From JAWKWH01 sp963669285 (GTDB lineage: Bacteria > Pseudomonadota > Alphaproteobacteria > Rhizobiales > Rhizobiaceae): 64,000 nucleotides of DNA. Below the pieces are notes generated by a model that was given only the letters and a program-made list of their open reading frames with translations, did not search any database and was not told the origin of the DNA. The stretch covers positions 620,001-684,000 of the forward strand of contig CAXXSI010000022.1 of assembly GCA_963669285.2 (NCBI GenBank), in the 5' to 3' direction. Shown one piece after another: positions 9,922 to 18,805 of this stretch (the first letter of the stretch is position 1; every line of letters starts with the position of its first letter). A program made the position numbers and the translations under genes.

Positions 9922-11199
9922 TCAGAGGTCGGCCAGGACGCTTGCGAGCGTGGACAGCATGAGGTCGGCGTCGCCGCGTGAGAACGGCATTGGCGGACGG
10001 ATTTTCAGCATGTTTCCGTGCATGCCGCTCTTGCCCATGATGACACCCTGACGCCGCATTGCGTTGATGATCCCGTCGGCAAGTTCGGGCGCCGGAGTGA
10101 GGGAATCTTTTTCACTGACAATCTCGGCACCGAAGAACAGGCCGTGGCCGCGGACGTCGCCGATGCATTGGTGCTGCGCCGCCAATCGTCGCAGACCGGC
10201 GCGCGCATGCTCGCCTACGGTGGTGGCATTGGCCATGAGGTTTTCGGCTTCGAGAACCTGCAATGTGGCCATGGCTGCGGCGCAGGAAACCGGATTGCCG
10301 CCAAAGGTGTTGAAATAGCGAAACGCATTGCGAAACGCCGCCATGATCTCCGGCGAGGTGACAACGCCGCCGACGGGATGGCCGTTGGCCATCGGTTTGC
10401 CAAGTGTGACCACATCGGGCGCAAGGCCGATACGCTGGTGTCCCCACATATGGTTGCCGGTGCGGCCGAAACCGGGCTGAACCTCGTCGGCAATAACGAT
10501 ACCACCGGCCTTTCGGACCAGCTCGATGGTTTGATCGAGAAATCCGACAGAGAGATCGGGAAATCCCTCATTGGCGAAATAGGGGCAAATGATCAGCGCG
10601 GAAAAACCGTTCGATGTCGCCTGCAGGGAGGCGATCGCCGCTCCGACATTTTCCGCAAACCCTTGCGGTGTGGCGGCGCCATTTCCGCTTTCGGGCCGCA
10701 AGCTGTCCGGTGCCGGCACATGGCGAACATGGTCAAGGTGACCGCCGATGGGCGGCATGCGGGTTGAAAGCTGTGAAACCGCGCTGGTGTTGCCGTGATA
10801 GGTGTGGTCGGTGGCGATGATGCCGCTCTTTCCCGTGACCGCCTGTGCCATGCGCAGTGCGATGTCGTTGGCCTCCGAACCGGTGCAGGTGAGGATCGCC
10901 GTCGACAGCGGATCGGCGAATGTCGCGGTAAGGCGCTCGACATAGTCGAGAATGCCGTCGTGCAGGTAGCGCGTATGGGTGTTGAGCGTGGCCGCCTGGG
11001 TGCAGATCGCCTCTACCACCGCAGGGTGGCAATGACCGACATGGGGCACATTGTTATAGCAATCGAGATATTTGCGACCGTCGGCATCCCACAGCCAGAC
11101 GCCTTCGCCGCGTATGATGTGCACCGGATCGTCGTAGAACAAGGAGATGTTCTTGCCGAGCAGCCGCTGCCTGCGCTTAAGGCGTTGGGAGTCCGCCAT
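9922..11199 (-). CDS. Class III aminotransferase-fold enzyme, phospho-lyase-like (PHYKPL/ETNPPL type)
   Basis: 425-residue PLP enzyme. The PLP lysine is K268 in TLGKPMANGHP, and the cofactor-binding aspartate lies in IADEVQPGFGR. The N-terminal region, with YLDCYNNVPHVGHCHP and LNTHTRYLHD, looks much more like human ETNPPL/PHYKPL than like ordinary omega-aminotransferases. Those enzymes eliminate phosphate and ammonia from O-phosphoethanolamine or 5-phosphohydroxylysine, giving an aldehyde. The neighbouring kinase supports that chemistry, and the aldehyde dehydrogenase across the divergent promoter could take the product. Family recognition is firm; phospho-lyase rather than aminotransferase activity is inferred by eye. 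Confidence 0.85.
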   Translation of the reverse strand: MADSQRLKRRQRLLGKNISLFYDDPVHIIRGEGVWLWDADGRKYLDCYNNVPHVGHCHPAVVEAICTQAATLNTHTRYLHDGILDYVERLTATFADPLSTAILTCTGSEANDIALRMAQAVTGKSGIIATDHTYHGNTSAVSQLSTRMPPIGGHLDHVRHVPAPDSLRPESGNGAATPQGFAENVGAAIASLQATSNGFSALIICPYFANEGFPDLSVGFLDQTIELVRKAGGIVIADEVQPGFGRTGNHMWGHQRIGLAPDVVTLGKPMANGHPVGGVVTSPEIMAAFRNAFRYFNTFGGNPVSCAAAMATLQVLEAENLMANATTVGEHARAGLRRLAAQHQCIGDVRGHGLFFGAEIVSEKDSLTPAPELADGIINAMRRQGVIMGKSGMHGNMLKIRPPMPFSRGDADLMLSTLASVLADL

Positions 11200-11205
11200 T
11201 GCCTG

Positions 11206-12564
11206 TCAGCCCGCGGCCTGCAGGCCCGCATCGATCGCCGAGACGATGTTGCCGACATCGTCTGCGGTGATGACCAGAGGCGGCGACAGAATGATATTGG
11301 GTCCCGATACGCGGATCATCACACCGGCTGCATAGGCGCCTTCAAACACCTTGCCGATTGTTGCCTTGTCGACGGGCGTCTTCTTCGTTCGATCGGACAC
11401 CAGCTCCAGGGCCACCATCAAGCCCTTGCCGCGCACATCACCGACGAGTTGGTACTTGTCCATCAGGCCGTGGCAGCCGGCGAGCAGTTCATCGCCACGT
11501 GCGGCGGCATTTTCGTTGACCTTGGCCGCCGTGATTTCGGGGAGGCACGCCAATGCGGCAGCGGCACCGACCGGGTGGGCGGAGTAGGTGTAGCCGTGAC
11601 CGATCGAGCCAAAGGCCGAATTGTCGCTCTCGAACACTTCTGCGATCTTTTCGCAGATCATCACCGCGCCGAAGGGGAAGTAGCCATTGGTAATCGCCTT
11701 GGCAGTACACATCAGATCCGGTTTCACGCCCCACAGCCGCGATCCGGTCCAGGCACCGGTGCGCCCGAACGCAGTGATAACCTCGTCTGCGATCAGCAGA
11801 ATACCGTGCCGGTCGCAGATCTCGCGCACCATCGGCATGAAACTCTCATGAGGTGGGATGACCCCGCCGGCGCCGAGCACCGGTTCCATGATGAAGGCCG
11901 CGACAGTGTCCGGACCCTGGAAGGCGATCTCATCCTCAAGGGCTGACGCACAGGCGGCAGCGAGCTTTGCGGGATCGGTCTCATTGAACGGATTTCTATA
12001 GGTCCAGGGCGCCGGTATGTGAAAGCAGCCGGGCAACAGCGGTTCGTAGTTGCGGCGGAAATTGGCGTTTCCGTTCACCGAGGCGCCACCCATATGGGTG
12101 CCGTGGTAGCCCTTCTTCAAACTCAGGAACTTCGTCCGGTCGCGATCGCCACGGATCTTGTGGTACTGGCGCGCGAGGCGCAGGGCGGTCTCGACACTAT
12201 CCGAACCGCCGGAGGTGAAAAATGAGCGCACCATGCCGTCGGGCGCGAACCAGTCGGCCAGCATGTATGAGAGTTCGATGGCCGGACCGGTCGATGTGCC
12301 GCGAAAGGCCGAGTAGTAGGCAAGCTGGTCGAGCTGGTCGGCGATGGCCTTTTTTATCGGATCGCATGAATAACCAAGATTGACATTCCACAGGCCGCCA
12401 ACCGCGTCGAGCGCTTTGTGGCCGTCGACGTCGGTCAGAGTGACCCCTTCGGCTCCGGTGATGACCTTTGGCGGATTGGCCAGCATCTCGGCGGGATGCG
12501 CCATCGGGTGCCACATGTGCTTTGCGTTGTTTTCCTTCAGAAAATTATTGTCATGCAGCATCAT
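11206..12564 (-). CDS. Class III omega-aminotransferase
   Basis: 452-residue PLP aminotransferase of the taurine/beta-alanine:pyruvate type. Visible are the N-terminal HMWHPMAHPAEM, FFTSGGSDSVETA, LIADEVITAFGRTG, and the PLP lysine K289 in CTAKAITNGYFPFGA. The start at 12564 (ATG-ATG) follows GGAGG by 6 bases and overlaps the HAD gene stop; a longer in-frame reading from 12645 lies inside the HAD gene and is rejected. It probably moves the amino group of an amine substrate to pyruvate or a similar acceptor. Operon order is IclR, HAD, this gene, phospho-lyase-like gene, kinase. Confidence 0.88.
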   Translation of the reverse strand: MMLHDNNFLKENNAKHMWHPMAHPAEMLANPPKVITGAEGVTLTDVDGHKALDAVGGLWNVNLGYSCDPIKKAIADQLDQLAYYSAFRGTSTGPAIELSYMLADWFAPDGMVRSFFTSGGSDSVETALRLARQYHKIRGDRDRTKFLSLKKGYHGTHMGGASVNGNANFRRNYEPLLPGCFHIPAPWTYRNPFNETDPAKLAAACASALEDEIAFQGPDTVAAFIMEPVLGAGGVIPPHESFMPMVREICDRHGILLIADEVITAFGRTGAWTGSRLWGVKPDLMCTAKAITNGYFPFGAVMICEKIAEVFESDNSAFGSIGHGYTYSAHPVGAAAALACLPEITAAKVNENAAARGDELLAGCHGLMDKYQLVGDVRGKGLMVALELVSDRTKKTPVDKATIGKVFEGAYAAGVMIRVSGPNIILSPPLVITADDVGNIVSAIDAGLQAAG

Positions 12565-13240
12565 TGCTGGCCTCCAATCTTGTTTTTGCGAGCCCCAGCA
12601 GTGCGAGGGCCTCACCGTAACCGGCAGCCGGATTACGAACGTCAAAGTGAACGGTTTTCATACCGGCGCGCCGCGCGCCGTCGATGTTTGTGAATTGATC
12701 ATCCACGAAGATGCAGGCACCTGCGGGTAGGCCGAGACCGTCTGTGACAAAGGCGTAGGCGCGCGGATCCGGTTTGAGGACATTGGTGTGGGTTGCGTCG
12801 ACAATCAGGTCGAACTGCCTGAGAAAAGGCAGCTTACCGCGAAAATCCGATCCGTAAAATAGGTCGAGTTCGTTGGACAGGATGGCCAATTTTTGCCCAG
12901 AGCGTTTGACAAGAGCGATTGCATCAAGCGCTTCCGGCCGGGCAATCTTCATCGCATTGCCGCTGCGGGCTGCGACGATAAACTGCTCCATCCGGTCCCA
13001 GTCCTCGCCGACCAGACGTCCGGTCTGTCGTGTGCGTTCGAGCCAGTAGTCGCGTTCGGATATCTCGCCGGCCTGCATGGCACGCCACAATGCGTCATTG
13101 TCGGGATCGAACGGCCCGCGCCATTTGAGCGTACCCGGCGCCAGCCCGAGCGCCTGTTCGGTCATGGCATGGGTTTCGAACATCGTGCGGGTGATCACGC
13201 CGCCGAAATCGAGCACGAGTGCCTGGCAATGCTTGTTCAT
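12551..13240 (-). CDS. HAD-superfamily hydrolase (subfamily IA)
   Basis: 229-residue HAD hydrolase. Motif I is LDFGGVIT (D11), motif II is ILSNE, motif III a conserved lysine in NVLKPDPRAY, and motif IV is FVDDQFTNIDGA. The second aspartate of the usual DxD is a glycine (D-F-G), as in YihX-type phosphatases, so activity may be lower or specialised. It overlaps the IclR gene by 4 bases upstream and the aminotransferase start by 14 bases downstream. It might dephosphorylate an intermediate made by the operon's kinase; that is inference. Confidence 0.86.
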   Translation of the reverse strand: MNKHCQALVLDFGGVITRTMFETHAMTEQALGLAPGTLKWRGPFDPDNDALWRAMQAGEISERDYWLERTRQTGRLVGEDWDRMEQFIVAARSGNAMKIARPEALDAIALVKRSGQKLAILSNELDLFYGSDFRGKLPFLRQFDLIVDATHTNVLKPDPRAYAFVTDGLGLPAGACIFVDDQFTNIDGARRAGMKTVHFDVRNPAAGYGEALALLGLAKTRLEASNDAA

Positions 13241-14022
13241 GCGGCCCGACTCCCGATGGCTGAAACAAACACTTCACTGGGCGTGCCGCCCAGACCCTTG
13301 GTGATTGCAAGCGCGGCTTGCGTCAGGCGGGTGGCGACAAGCTGGCGCAGATTGTCGTTCATCCGGGCCGAAGGAGCGGCCACGGTCACGGCACCGCAAA
13401 CTTCGGCGGTGGCACCGAAAATCGGGGCTGCCGTGCTGCAGACATCGGATTCGAAACCCATGTCCGAGACAGCGACGCCAAACCGGGCAGCGGCATCGAT
13501 CCTTTCGCGCAGGTTTTCGGGGTCGCAATCAGTGGCTTCGGTAAAACGTTCAAGCGGTTTGGCCAAAACCTTCTCGACAAATTCCGGTCTCGCAAATGCG
13601 AGAAACGCCAAACCTGAGGCGGTGGCGTGAAAAGGCAGGATCAGACCGGGCTCGATGTGAACCCTGTTGCCGCGATCCGGTTCGACGCTGCCGACCGCCG
13701 CGAGATGTTCGCCTGCCAAAAGCGAAGCATGTGCGGTCTCCTCGGTTTCATCAGCGAGTTGCCGCAGAACCGGATTGACTACAACGTCGACCGGAAAACA
13801 GGCTTCGCGCAGCCGCGCCAGGCGCAGAACACCGGCGCCCAACCGGTAAGCCTTGGTCTGCGGATGTTGCTCGAGGAAGCCATGACGGCAAAGAACAGTG
13901 GCCATTCGGTGGGTTGTCGCCTTGTCGATGCCCGACAGTCTGGCGAGTTCGCTCAAACCGATCTCGGCTCTTCGGTCGGTGAAAAAATCCAGCAATTTTA
14001 GCGCTTTATCGACCGTTCGCAT
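13237..14022 (-). CDS. IclR-family transcriptional regulator
   Basis: 261-residue regulator with an N-terminal winged helix (residues about 5-65, GLSELARLSGIDKATTHR) and a C-terminal IclR effector domain (for example ASGLAFLAFA and VCGAVTVAAP). It is the first gene of the leftward operon and is divergent, with 141 bases between starts, from the tricarboxylate-type transporter operon. It most likely controls both directions. The shared spacer contains a perfect 12-base palindrome and a TCCATTTGGA element typical of IclR-type sites. The inducer is unknown. Confidence 0.9.
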   Translation of the reverse strand: MRTVDKALKLLDFFTDRRAEIGLSELARLSGIDKATTHRMATVLCRHGFLEQHPQTKAYRLGAGVLRLARLREACFPVDVVVNPVLRQLADETEETAHASLLAGEHLAAVGSVEPDRGNRVHIEPGLILPFHATASGLAFLAFARPEFVEKVLAKPLERFTEATDCDPENLRERIDAAARFGVAVSDMGFESDVCSTAAPIFGATAEVCGAVTVAAPSARMNDNLRQLVATRLTQAALAITKGLGGTPSEVFVSAIGSRAA

Positions 14023-14068
14023 CGCTTATCGAGTTGCCATTGCGGCATTTTGGAGATGCCGTATTTCA

Positions 14069-14080
14069 TTCACATGTGAA
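14069..14080. promoter_or_regulatory. 12-base perfect palindrome TTCACATGTGAA, candidate operator
   Basis: Perfect dyad lying 5 bases upstream of a TTGACA -35 element in the spacer between the IclR gene and the transporter operon. The same 12 bases recur at 37205-37216 before the VOC gene. Position suits an activator or repressor site; the binding protein is not established. Confidence 0.5.
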
Positions 14081-14085
14081 ATGTC

Positions 14086-14115
14086 TTGACAGAATCCATT
14101 TGGAAATGCAAGTAT
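14086..14115 (+). promoter_or_regulatory. Sigma-70-like promoter of the tricarboxylate-type transporter operon
   Basis: TTGACA at 14086-14091 and AAGTAT at 14110-14115 with an 18-base spacer. Inside the spacer, TCCATTTGGA (14095-14104) forms a near-palindrome resembling IclR boxes, so the divergent IclR protein could block or guide polymerase here. The transcript would run into the ATG at 14164 after a GAGGGAGGAA ribosome site. Confidence 0.5.
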
Positions 14116-14163
14116 TTTAAACCGATGGTGATTATATTGAACCGACTGTTGAGGGAGGAACCC

Positions 14164-15111
14164 ATGAAAAAGTCGATTGCAATCGCCCTGGCTGCGGCGC
14201 TGACAATGGCTGGCTTTGCGTCAGCGCCGGCACAGGCCGAATATCCGGAAAAACCGGTCCAATTCATCGTGCCGTGGCCTCCGGGTGATCTCGAAGACGT
14301 CTTGACGCGGATGATCGCGGAAGATTTTCAGGCCGAGTATGGTGTTCCAGCGGCGGTCGTGAACAAACCGGGCGGTGGCGGCGGTCCTTTCCCGGGCGCT
14401 GTGGAGGCAGCAAATGCGCCGGCTGATGGTTACACGATCGGCTCATTCATCATCGCCATTCCGGTGGTCGGTCCACAGATTGGTATTCCCGAACTCAATC
14501 CCAATCCGTTTGATCCCCTCGGCAACTTCCTGACCTATCCGTTCGTCATCGCGGCGGGGGGCGATGCGCCCTATGACGATGTCGACGGATTGGCTGCGCA
14601 TGCCAAGGACAACGATGTGGCGCTTGGACATTTCGGCGCGCCGCTGGTTCCGACCCAGGTGACGCTCGCGCTTGCGGCTTCGAAGGGTTTCGAATTTGCC
14701 TCCGATGCTGCTTTCGATGTGCTCGATTGCAACACGCTGGCGTCGGGTGATGTCGATGTCATCAACACGACATTGCAACTGATCCTGCCCTGTCTCGACA
14801 AGGTGAAGGTTCTGGCGTCGATCGGTGGTGAGCGCATCAGCCTCACGCCCGACACACCGACCGTTGCCGAACTCGATCCGGCATTGGATATCGCGCTGTG
14901 GAACGGGCTGTTCGTGCACAAGGATACGCCGGCAGATGTTCGCAAGAAGATCGTTGCCGTGGCCCAGAAGACGGTGATGTCCGAGCGGGCGCAGAAGCTT
15001 GCCTCTGAAACTGGCGCGCTGGTCTACTGGCAGGACGCCGATGCGGTCAATGCACAGGTCGAAAAGGATATCGCCACGCTGGCGGCCATCGAAAAGATGC
15101 TCGCCGAATAG
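14164..15111 (+). CDS. Tripartite tricarboxylate transporter substrate-binding protein (TctC family)
   Basis: 315-residue periplasmic binding protein with a signal peptide (MKKSIAIALAAALTMAG, cleavage after PAQA). It has the TctC-family opening VQFIVPWPPGDLEDV in place of the usual PAGGSTD. The start at 14164 follows a strong GAGGGAGGAA site, so the extra 26 codons open upstream are not used. TctC proteins bind carboxylates such as citrate or related organic acids. The operon continues with the small and large membrane subunits and catabolic genes, so the ligand is probably the substrate of those enzymes. Confidence 0.9.
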   Translation: MKKSIAIALAAALTMAGFASAPAQAEYPEKPVQFIVPWPPGDLEDVLTRMIAEDFQAEYGVPAAVVNKPGGGGGPFPGAVEAANAPADGYTIGSFIIAIPVVGPQIGIPELNPNPFDPLGNFLTYPFVIAAGGDAPYDDVDGLAAHAKDNDVALGHFGAPLVPTQVTLALAASKGFEFASDAAFDVLDCNTLASGDVDVINTTLQLILPCLDKVKVLASIGGERISLTPDTPTVAELDPALDIALWNGLFVHKDTPADVRKKIVAVAQKTVMSERAQKLASETGALVYWQDADAVNAQVEKDIATLAAIEKMLAE

Positions 15112-15126
15112 CGGCACATTGCATGT

Positions 15127-15158
15127 GTTTCGGCCGGTGGTTCAAAGCCGGCCGAAAC
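15127..15158 (+). terminator. Strong hairpin after binding-protein gene (11-bp stem)
   Basis: GTTTCGGCCGG at 15127-15137 pairs perfectly with CCGGCCGAAAC at 15148-15158 around a 10-base loop. No T-run follows. It lies between the TctC and TctB genes of one operon, so it more likely stabilises the upstream message or partly terminates than ends the operon. Confidence 0.7.
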
Positions 15159-15222
15159 CTCAAAGTACTGACCCGAAAACCCGACCAATTCAGGCCGTTA
15201 GAGCCGAAACGGGGGAAGAACG

Positions 15223-15762
15223 ATGTCGCGCATAAAGACATTGCAGGATTTGTTCAAGCGGTACCGACGGCCGGGGGATTTGGTTTTTGCGGTCTTCTTT
15301 CTGGCGTTTTCAGTTTTTCTGCTGGCCAATCTCGATGGCCAGACCGAATGGGTGAAACGCACCAAAATGGTGGCGCAACCGGCATTCTGGCCGACTGTCG
15401 CCGTGATTTTCATGACCGGCTTTGCCGCCTTGCATTTGATCGGCTCGCTGGTTTCCCCGCGTATCGAAGGACGATGGCTCGAGGTGAAGTTCTGGCTTCG
15501 CTCGGTCGAATTTGCCGTCTGGTTCATGGCCTATGTGGCGCTGGTTCCGCGTCTCGGGTATTTGCCGTCATCGATAGTATTTCCAGTGCTTCTCGCCTTC
15601 CGGCTCGGCTATCGCGCACCCCGGCAACTGGCCATTGCGGCGCTGTCGGGTATCGCCATCGTGGTGCTGTTCAAGTCACTGCTGCAAGTCAAGGTGCCGG
15701 GCGGGGCGGTTTATGAGTATCTGCCCGACGCGCTGCGCGCATTCATGCTGACCTATTTTTAA
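15223..15762 (+). CDS. Tripartite tricarboxylate transporter small membrane subunit (TctB family)
   Basis: 179-residue membrane protein with about four hydrophobic segments (near residues 22-36, 55-75, 95-125 and 135-150), the TctB pattern. It works with the TctA channel and the TctC binding protein as a cation-driven importer. The ATG follows GGGGGAAGA. The TctA gene begins 11 bases after the stop. A second frame open across this region has no membrane pattern and is ignored. Confidence 0.9.
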   Translation: MSRIKTLQDLFKRYRRPGDLVFAVFFLAFSVFLLANLDGQTEWVKRTKMVAQPAFWPTVAVIFMTGFAALHLIGSLVSPRIEGRWLEVKFWLRSVEFAVWFMAYVALVPRLGYLPSSIVFPVLLAFRLGYRAPRQLAIAALSGIAIVVLFKSLLQVKVPGGAVYEYLPDALRAFMLTYF

Positions 15763-15773
15763 GGACTAAAACC

Positions 15774-17297
15774 ATGGATGCATTCTTGTCAGGATTGGTT
15801 TTGTTGGCCCGCTGGGAAGTGCTGGCCGCTTTGGTTGTCGGTTCGGTCGGCGGGGTCATTATCGGCGCCATTCCCGGTGTCGGCGCGGCCGTCGCCATCG
15901 CGATCCTGCTGCCGGCGACATTCTCCCTCGATCCCCTGGTGGGCCTGACGATCCTGCTGGGTATCTACGGTTCATCGATGTATGGCGGTGCGCTGCCGGC
16001 GATCCTGATCAATACGCCCGGCACCGCCGTCAACGCGCTGACGACATATGACGGCTATCCGATGACCAAGCGCGGCGAAGCCCGGCGCGCGCTGACGCTC
16101 GCCTACTCTGCCTCATTCTTCGGCGGCGTGTTCGCGATCGTCTGCCTGATCCTGCTGTCGCCGCTGCTGGCTTTGATTGCACCGCATTTCGGCAGCCGGG
16201 AGATATTTCTCGCAGCACTGCTCGGCATCATCTTGGTCATTCTGGCGCACCGTGGACAGATACTTGCGGCCGGCATGCTCTGCGCCTTCGGGATTTTCAT
16301 CAACACGGTCGGGCTTGAGCCGGTCAAATACACAAGGCGGTTCACCTTCGACCAGACGTGGCTTGCCGGTGGCATCGACCTGATTGTCGTGGTGTTGGGC
16401 CTGTTTGCGATATCGCAGGCCTTCATGCTGCTGGTTGACAAGGATGACACGCCGCACCCGCAACCGGTGAGCGGTTCGCTGTGGACCGGGATGAGTGAAA
16501 TACTCGGTTTCAAGCGAGTGGCCTCTGCCGCATCAAGCTTTGGCGTGATGATGGGTATGATTCCAGGGGTTGGCGAATTCACTGCCCAGTTTATGTCCTA
16601 CACCTATGCGCAGAAAACATCGAAAAAGCCGGATGATTTCGGCAAGGGTTCGCCTGAAGGGCTAATCGCGTCGGAGGCAGCAAACAACGCCGTGCCCGGC
16701 GCTGCCATGATCCCGCTTCTGGCACTTGGCATTCCGGGCGAGGCGCTGACGGCGATGATGCTCTCGGTTTTCTACGTGCACAATGTCATTCCCGGGCCGC
16801 AGCTTTTTCAGAACCAGCTCGATTTCGTCTACGCACTTTATGTCGCGATGCTGCTGCTGAATGTCATCGTGATCGTGTTCCTGCTGTTCTCGACCAATTT
16901 GCTGACCAAGATCATCCAGATCCCGACACGGTTTCTGGGTGTCATCATCCTCACACTCAGTTTCGTCGGTGTTTATTCGCTGCGCAATTCAGCGACCGAT
17001 TGCGCCATTGCTTCGGTTTTCGGCGTATTCGGCCTGGTGCTCAAGCGGTTGAACCTGCCGGTCGTGCCGATCATTCTCGGTATGGTCCTGGGCGGTATTA
17101 TGGAGGTAAAACTCAGGTCATCCATGGCACGGGTGAAATCGCCGCTCGATTTCGTCGATCGGCCTATTTCGGCAATCCTCGCGGCGCTGATCGTCCTGGT
17201 AATCGCACTGCATATCCGCACGCTGATCAAGGAGCACCGCACACGGTTGGCCGAGTACGAACATGATCACGACATGCACGATACGCAGTGGCGGTAG
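15774..17297 (+). CDS. Tripartite tricarboxylate transporter large permease (TctA family)
   Basis: 507-residue permease with 11-12 membrane segments and the TctA glycine-rich motifs GAIPGVGAAVAIAILLP near the N-terminus and a repeat GMIPGVGEFTAQFMSY in the second half, followed by NAVPGAAMIPLLALGIPGE. Full family length. The stop is followed directly by the aldehyde dehydrogenase gene, showing that transport and metabolism are co-expressed. Confidence 0.93.
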   Translation: MDAFLSGLVLLARWEVLAALVVGSVGGVIIGAIPGVGAAVAIAILLPATFSLDPLVGLTILLGIYGSSMYGGALPAILINTPGTAVNALTTYDGYPMTKRGEARRALTLAYSASFFGGVFAIVCLILLSPLLALIAPHFGSREIFLAALLGIILVILAHRGQILAAGMLCAFGIFINTVGLEPVKYTRRFTFDQTWLAGGIDLIVVVLGLFAISQAFMLLVDKDDTPHPQPVSGSLWTGMSEILGFKRVASAASSFGVMMGMIPGVGEFTAQFMSYTYAQKTSKKPDDFGKGSPEGLIASEAANNAVPGAAMIPLLALGIPGEALTAMMLSVFYVHNVIPGPQLFQNQLDFVYALYVAMLLLNVIVIVFLLFSTNLLTKIIQIPTRFLGVIILTLSFVGVYSLRNSATDCAIASVFGVFGLVLKRLNLPVVPIILGMVLGGIMEVKLRSSMARVKSPLDFVDRPISAILAALIVLVIALHIRTLIKEHRTRLAEYEHDHDMHDTQWR

Positions 17298-17303
17298 CCG
17301 GTG

Positions 17304-18791
17304 ATGCCAGATCAAAGCCAGATCGATGCATTGCGGTCCGAACCTGTCAGCACCCGGAAGCTCTTTATCGGCGGGCAGAATATTGCAGCGGCGAGCGGAG
17401 AAACGTTGACCGTCACGTCGCCGATTGATGGATCGGAACTAACGTCAATTGCCAATGGTGGTCCTGTCGATGTCGATGCGGCGGTGGCGACCGCGCGGTC
17501 TTCCTTTGACAGCGGTGTCTGGTCGCGCGCCGCACCGGCTGAACGCAAGAAGATCATGCTCCGGATTGCGGAGATCATCGAAAGCCACGCATTGGAACTC
17601 GCGGTACTCGGCGTGCGTGATAACGGCACCGAAATCTCCATGGCGCTGAAGGCGGAGCCGGGCAGTGCGGCCGGGACTTTCCGCTATTTCGGCGAGGCAA
17701 TCGACAAGGTCTACGGTGAGGTCGCGCCGACGGCGGATAATGTGCTCGGTCTGGTCCACCGCGAATCCATCGGTGTTGTGGCTGCCATCGTACCGTGGAA
17801 TTTCCCTTTGATGATCGGCGCGTGGAAGATCGCGCCGGCTCTCGCGGCGGGCAATTCGATCATCGTCAAGCCGGCCGAGATCGCGTCGCTCAGCCTGCTG
17901 AGATTGGCAGAGCTTTGCCACGAAGCCGGATTGCCGGAAGGCGTGCTCAATGTCGTGACGGGCAAGGGTTCGGTGGCGGGGGAAGCGCTGGCGCTGCACA
18001 TGGATGTCGATGTGATGGCGTTCACCGGATCGGGCGCCACTGGACGGCGGCTGCTCGAATACTCGGCGCGTTCGAACCTCAAGCGGTGCTACCTTGAACT
18101 TGGCGGCAAGTCGCCGAATGTGGTCTTTTCCGATGCGCCCGATCTCGATCAGGCCGCAAAGGTGTCGGCCTTCGGCATCTTCCGCAATTCCGGCCAGGTG
18201 TGCGTGGCCGGATCGCGATTGCTGGTGGAAAAATCTATACACGAAGAGTTCGTCGGCAAGGTGGTCGAGGTCGCTTCGTCCATGAAGGTCGGTGATCCGC
18301 TCGCACTGGATACCCAAGCCGGTGCGGTAGCCAGCGAACAGCAGCTCGACCAGGACCTTCGTCACGTGCAGATTGCCACACAAGAAGGTGCGCAACTGCG
18401 TTGCGGCGGACAGCGGATACTTCAGGAGACGGGCGGCACTTACATGGCGCCGACGGTGTTCGATCACGTATCTGCCGACATGACGGTGGCGCGTGAAGAG
18501 GTGTTCGGGCCAGTGCTGGCGGTCATGCCGTTTGACGACGAGGCGCAAGCGGTAAGCCTCGCAAACACCAGCGATTACGGATTGGCGTCAGCCGTTTGGA
18601 CATCGAACCTGTCGCGCGCGCACCGCATGGTGAGGGCCATCAAGGCAGGTGTGGTGCATGTGAACACCTATGGCGGCGCCGACGTCACCGTGCCGCTCGG
18701 CGGTCACAAGCAATCCGGCAACGGCCACGACAAATCGCTGCACGCGCTCGACAAATTCACCGACCTGAAAACCGCCTGGATACAGCTTTGA
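17304..18791 (+). CDS. NAD(P)-dependent aldehyde dehydrogenase
   Basis: 495-residue ALDH-superfamily enzyme that oxidises an aldehyde to the acid. Catalytic residues are in place: N166 (VPWNFP), E265 (LELGGKS) and C300 (SGQVCVAGS). The sequence around the cysteine is like the PuuC/betaine-aldehyde group that handles amino-aldehydes. ATG 17304 or the GTG just before it could start translation; both lie within 7 bases of the TctA stop. It could oxidise the aldehyde from the kinase/phospho-lyase-like pair across the divergent promoter, or formaldehyde-adjacent products of the next gene; this is inference. Confidence 0.92.
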   Translation: MPDQSQIDALRSEPVSTRKLFIGGQNIAAASGETLTVTSPIDGSELTSIANGGPVDVDAAVATARSSFDSGVWSRAAPAERKKIMLRIAEIIESHALELAVLGVRDNGTEISMALKAEPGSAAGTFRYFGEAIDKVYGEVAPTADNVLGLVHRESIGVVAAIVPWNFPLMIGAWKIAPALAAGNSIIVKPAEIASLSLLRLAELCHEAGLPEGVLNVVTGKGSVAGEALALHMDVDVMAFTGSGATGRRLLEYSARSNLKRCYLELGGKSPNVVFSDAPDLDQAAKVSAFGIFRNSGQVCVAGSRLLVEKSIHEEFVGKVVEVASSMKVGDPLALDTQAGAVASEQQLDQDLRHVQIATQEGAQLRCGGQRILQETGGTYMAPTVFDHVSADMTVAREEVFGPVLAVMPFDDEAQAVSLANTSDYGLASAVWTSNLSRAHRMVRAIKAGVVHVNTYGGADVTVPLGGHKQSGNGHDKSLHALDKFTDLKTAWIQL

Positions 18792-18805
18792 CGGGGGTAA
18801 CCGGC

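Noticed and set aside
10795..11946. 383-codon plus-strand open frame
   Set aside because: Antisense to two clear class III aminotransferase-fold genes.
18596..18805. 70-codon N-terminal extension of the dimethylglycine-dehydrogenase-like protein
   Set aside because: It lies inside the aldehyde dehydrogenase gene and is arginine-rich; GTG 18806 has its own ribosome site and gives the family length.
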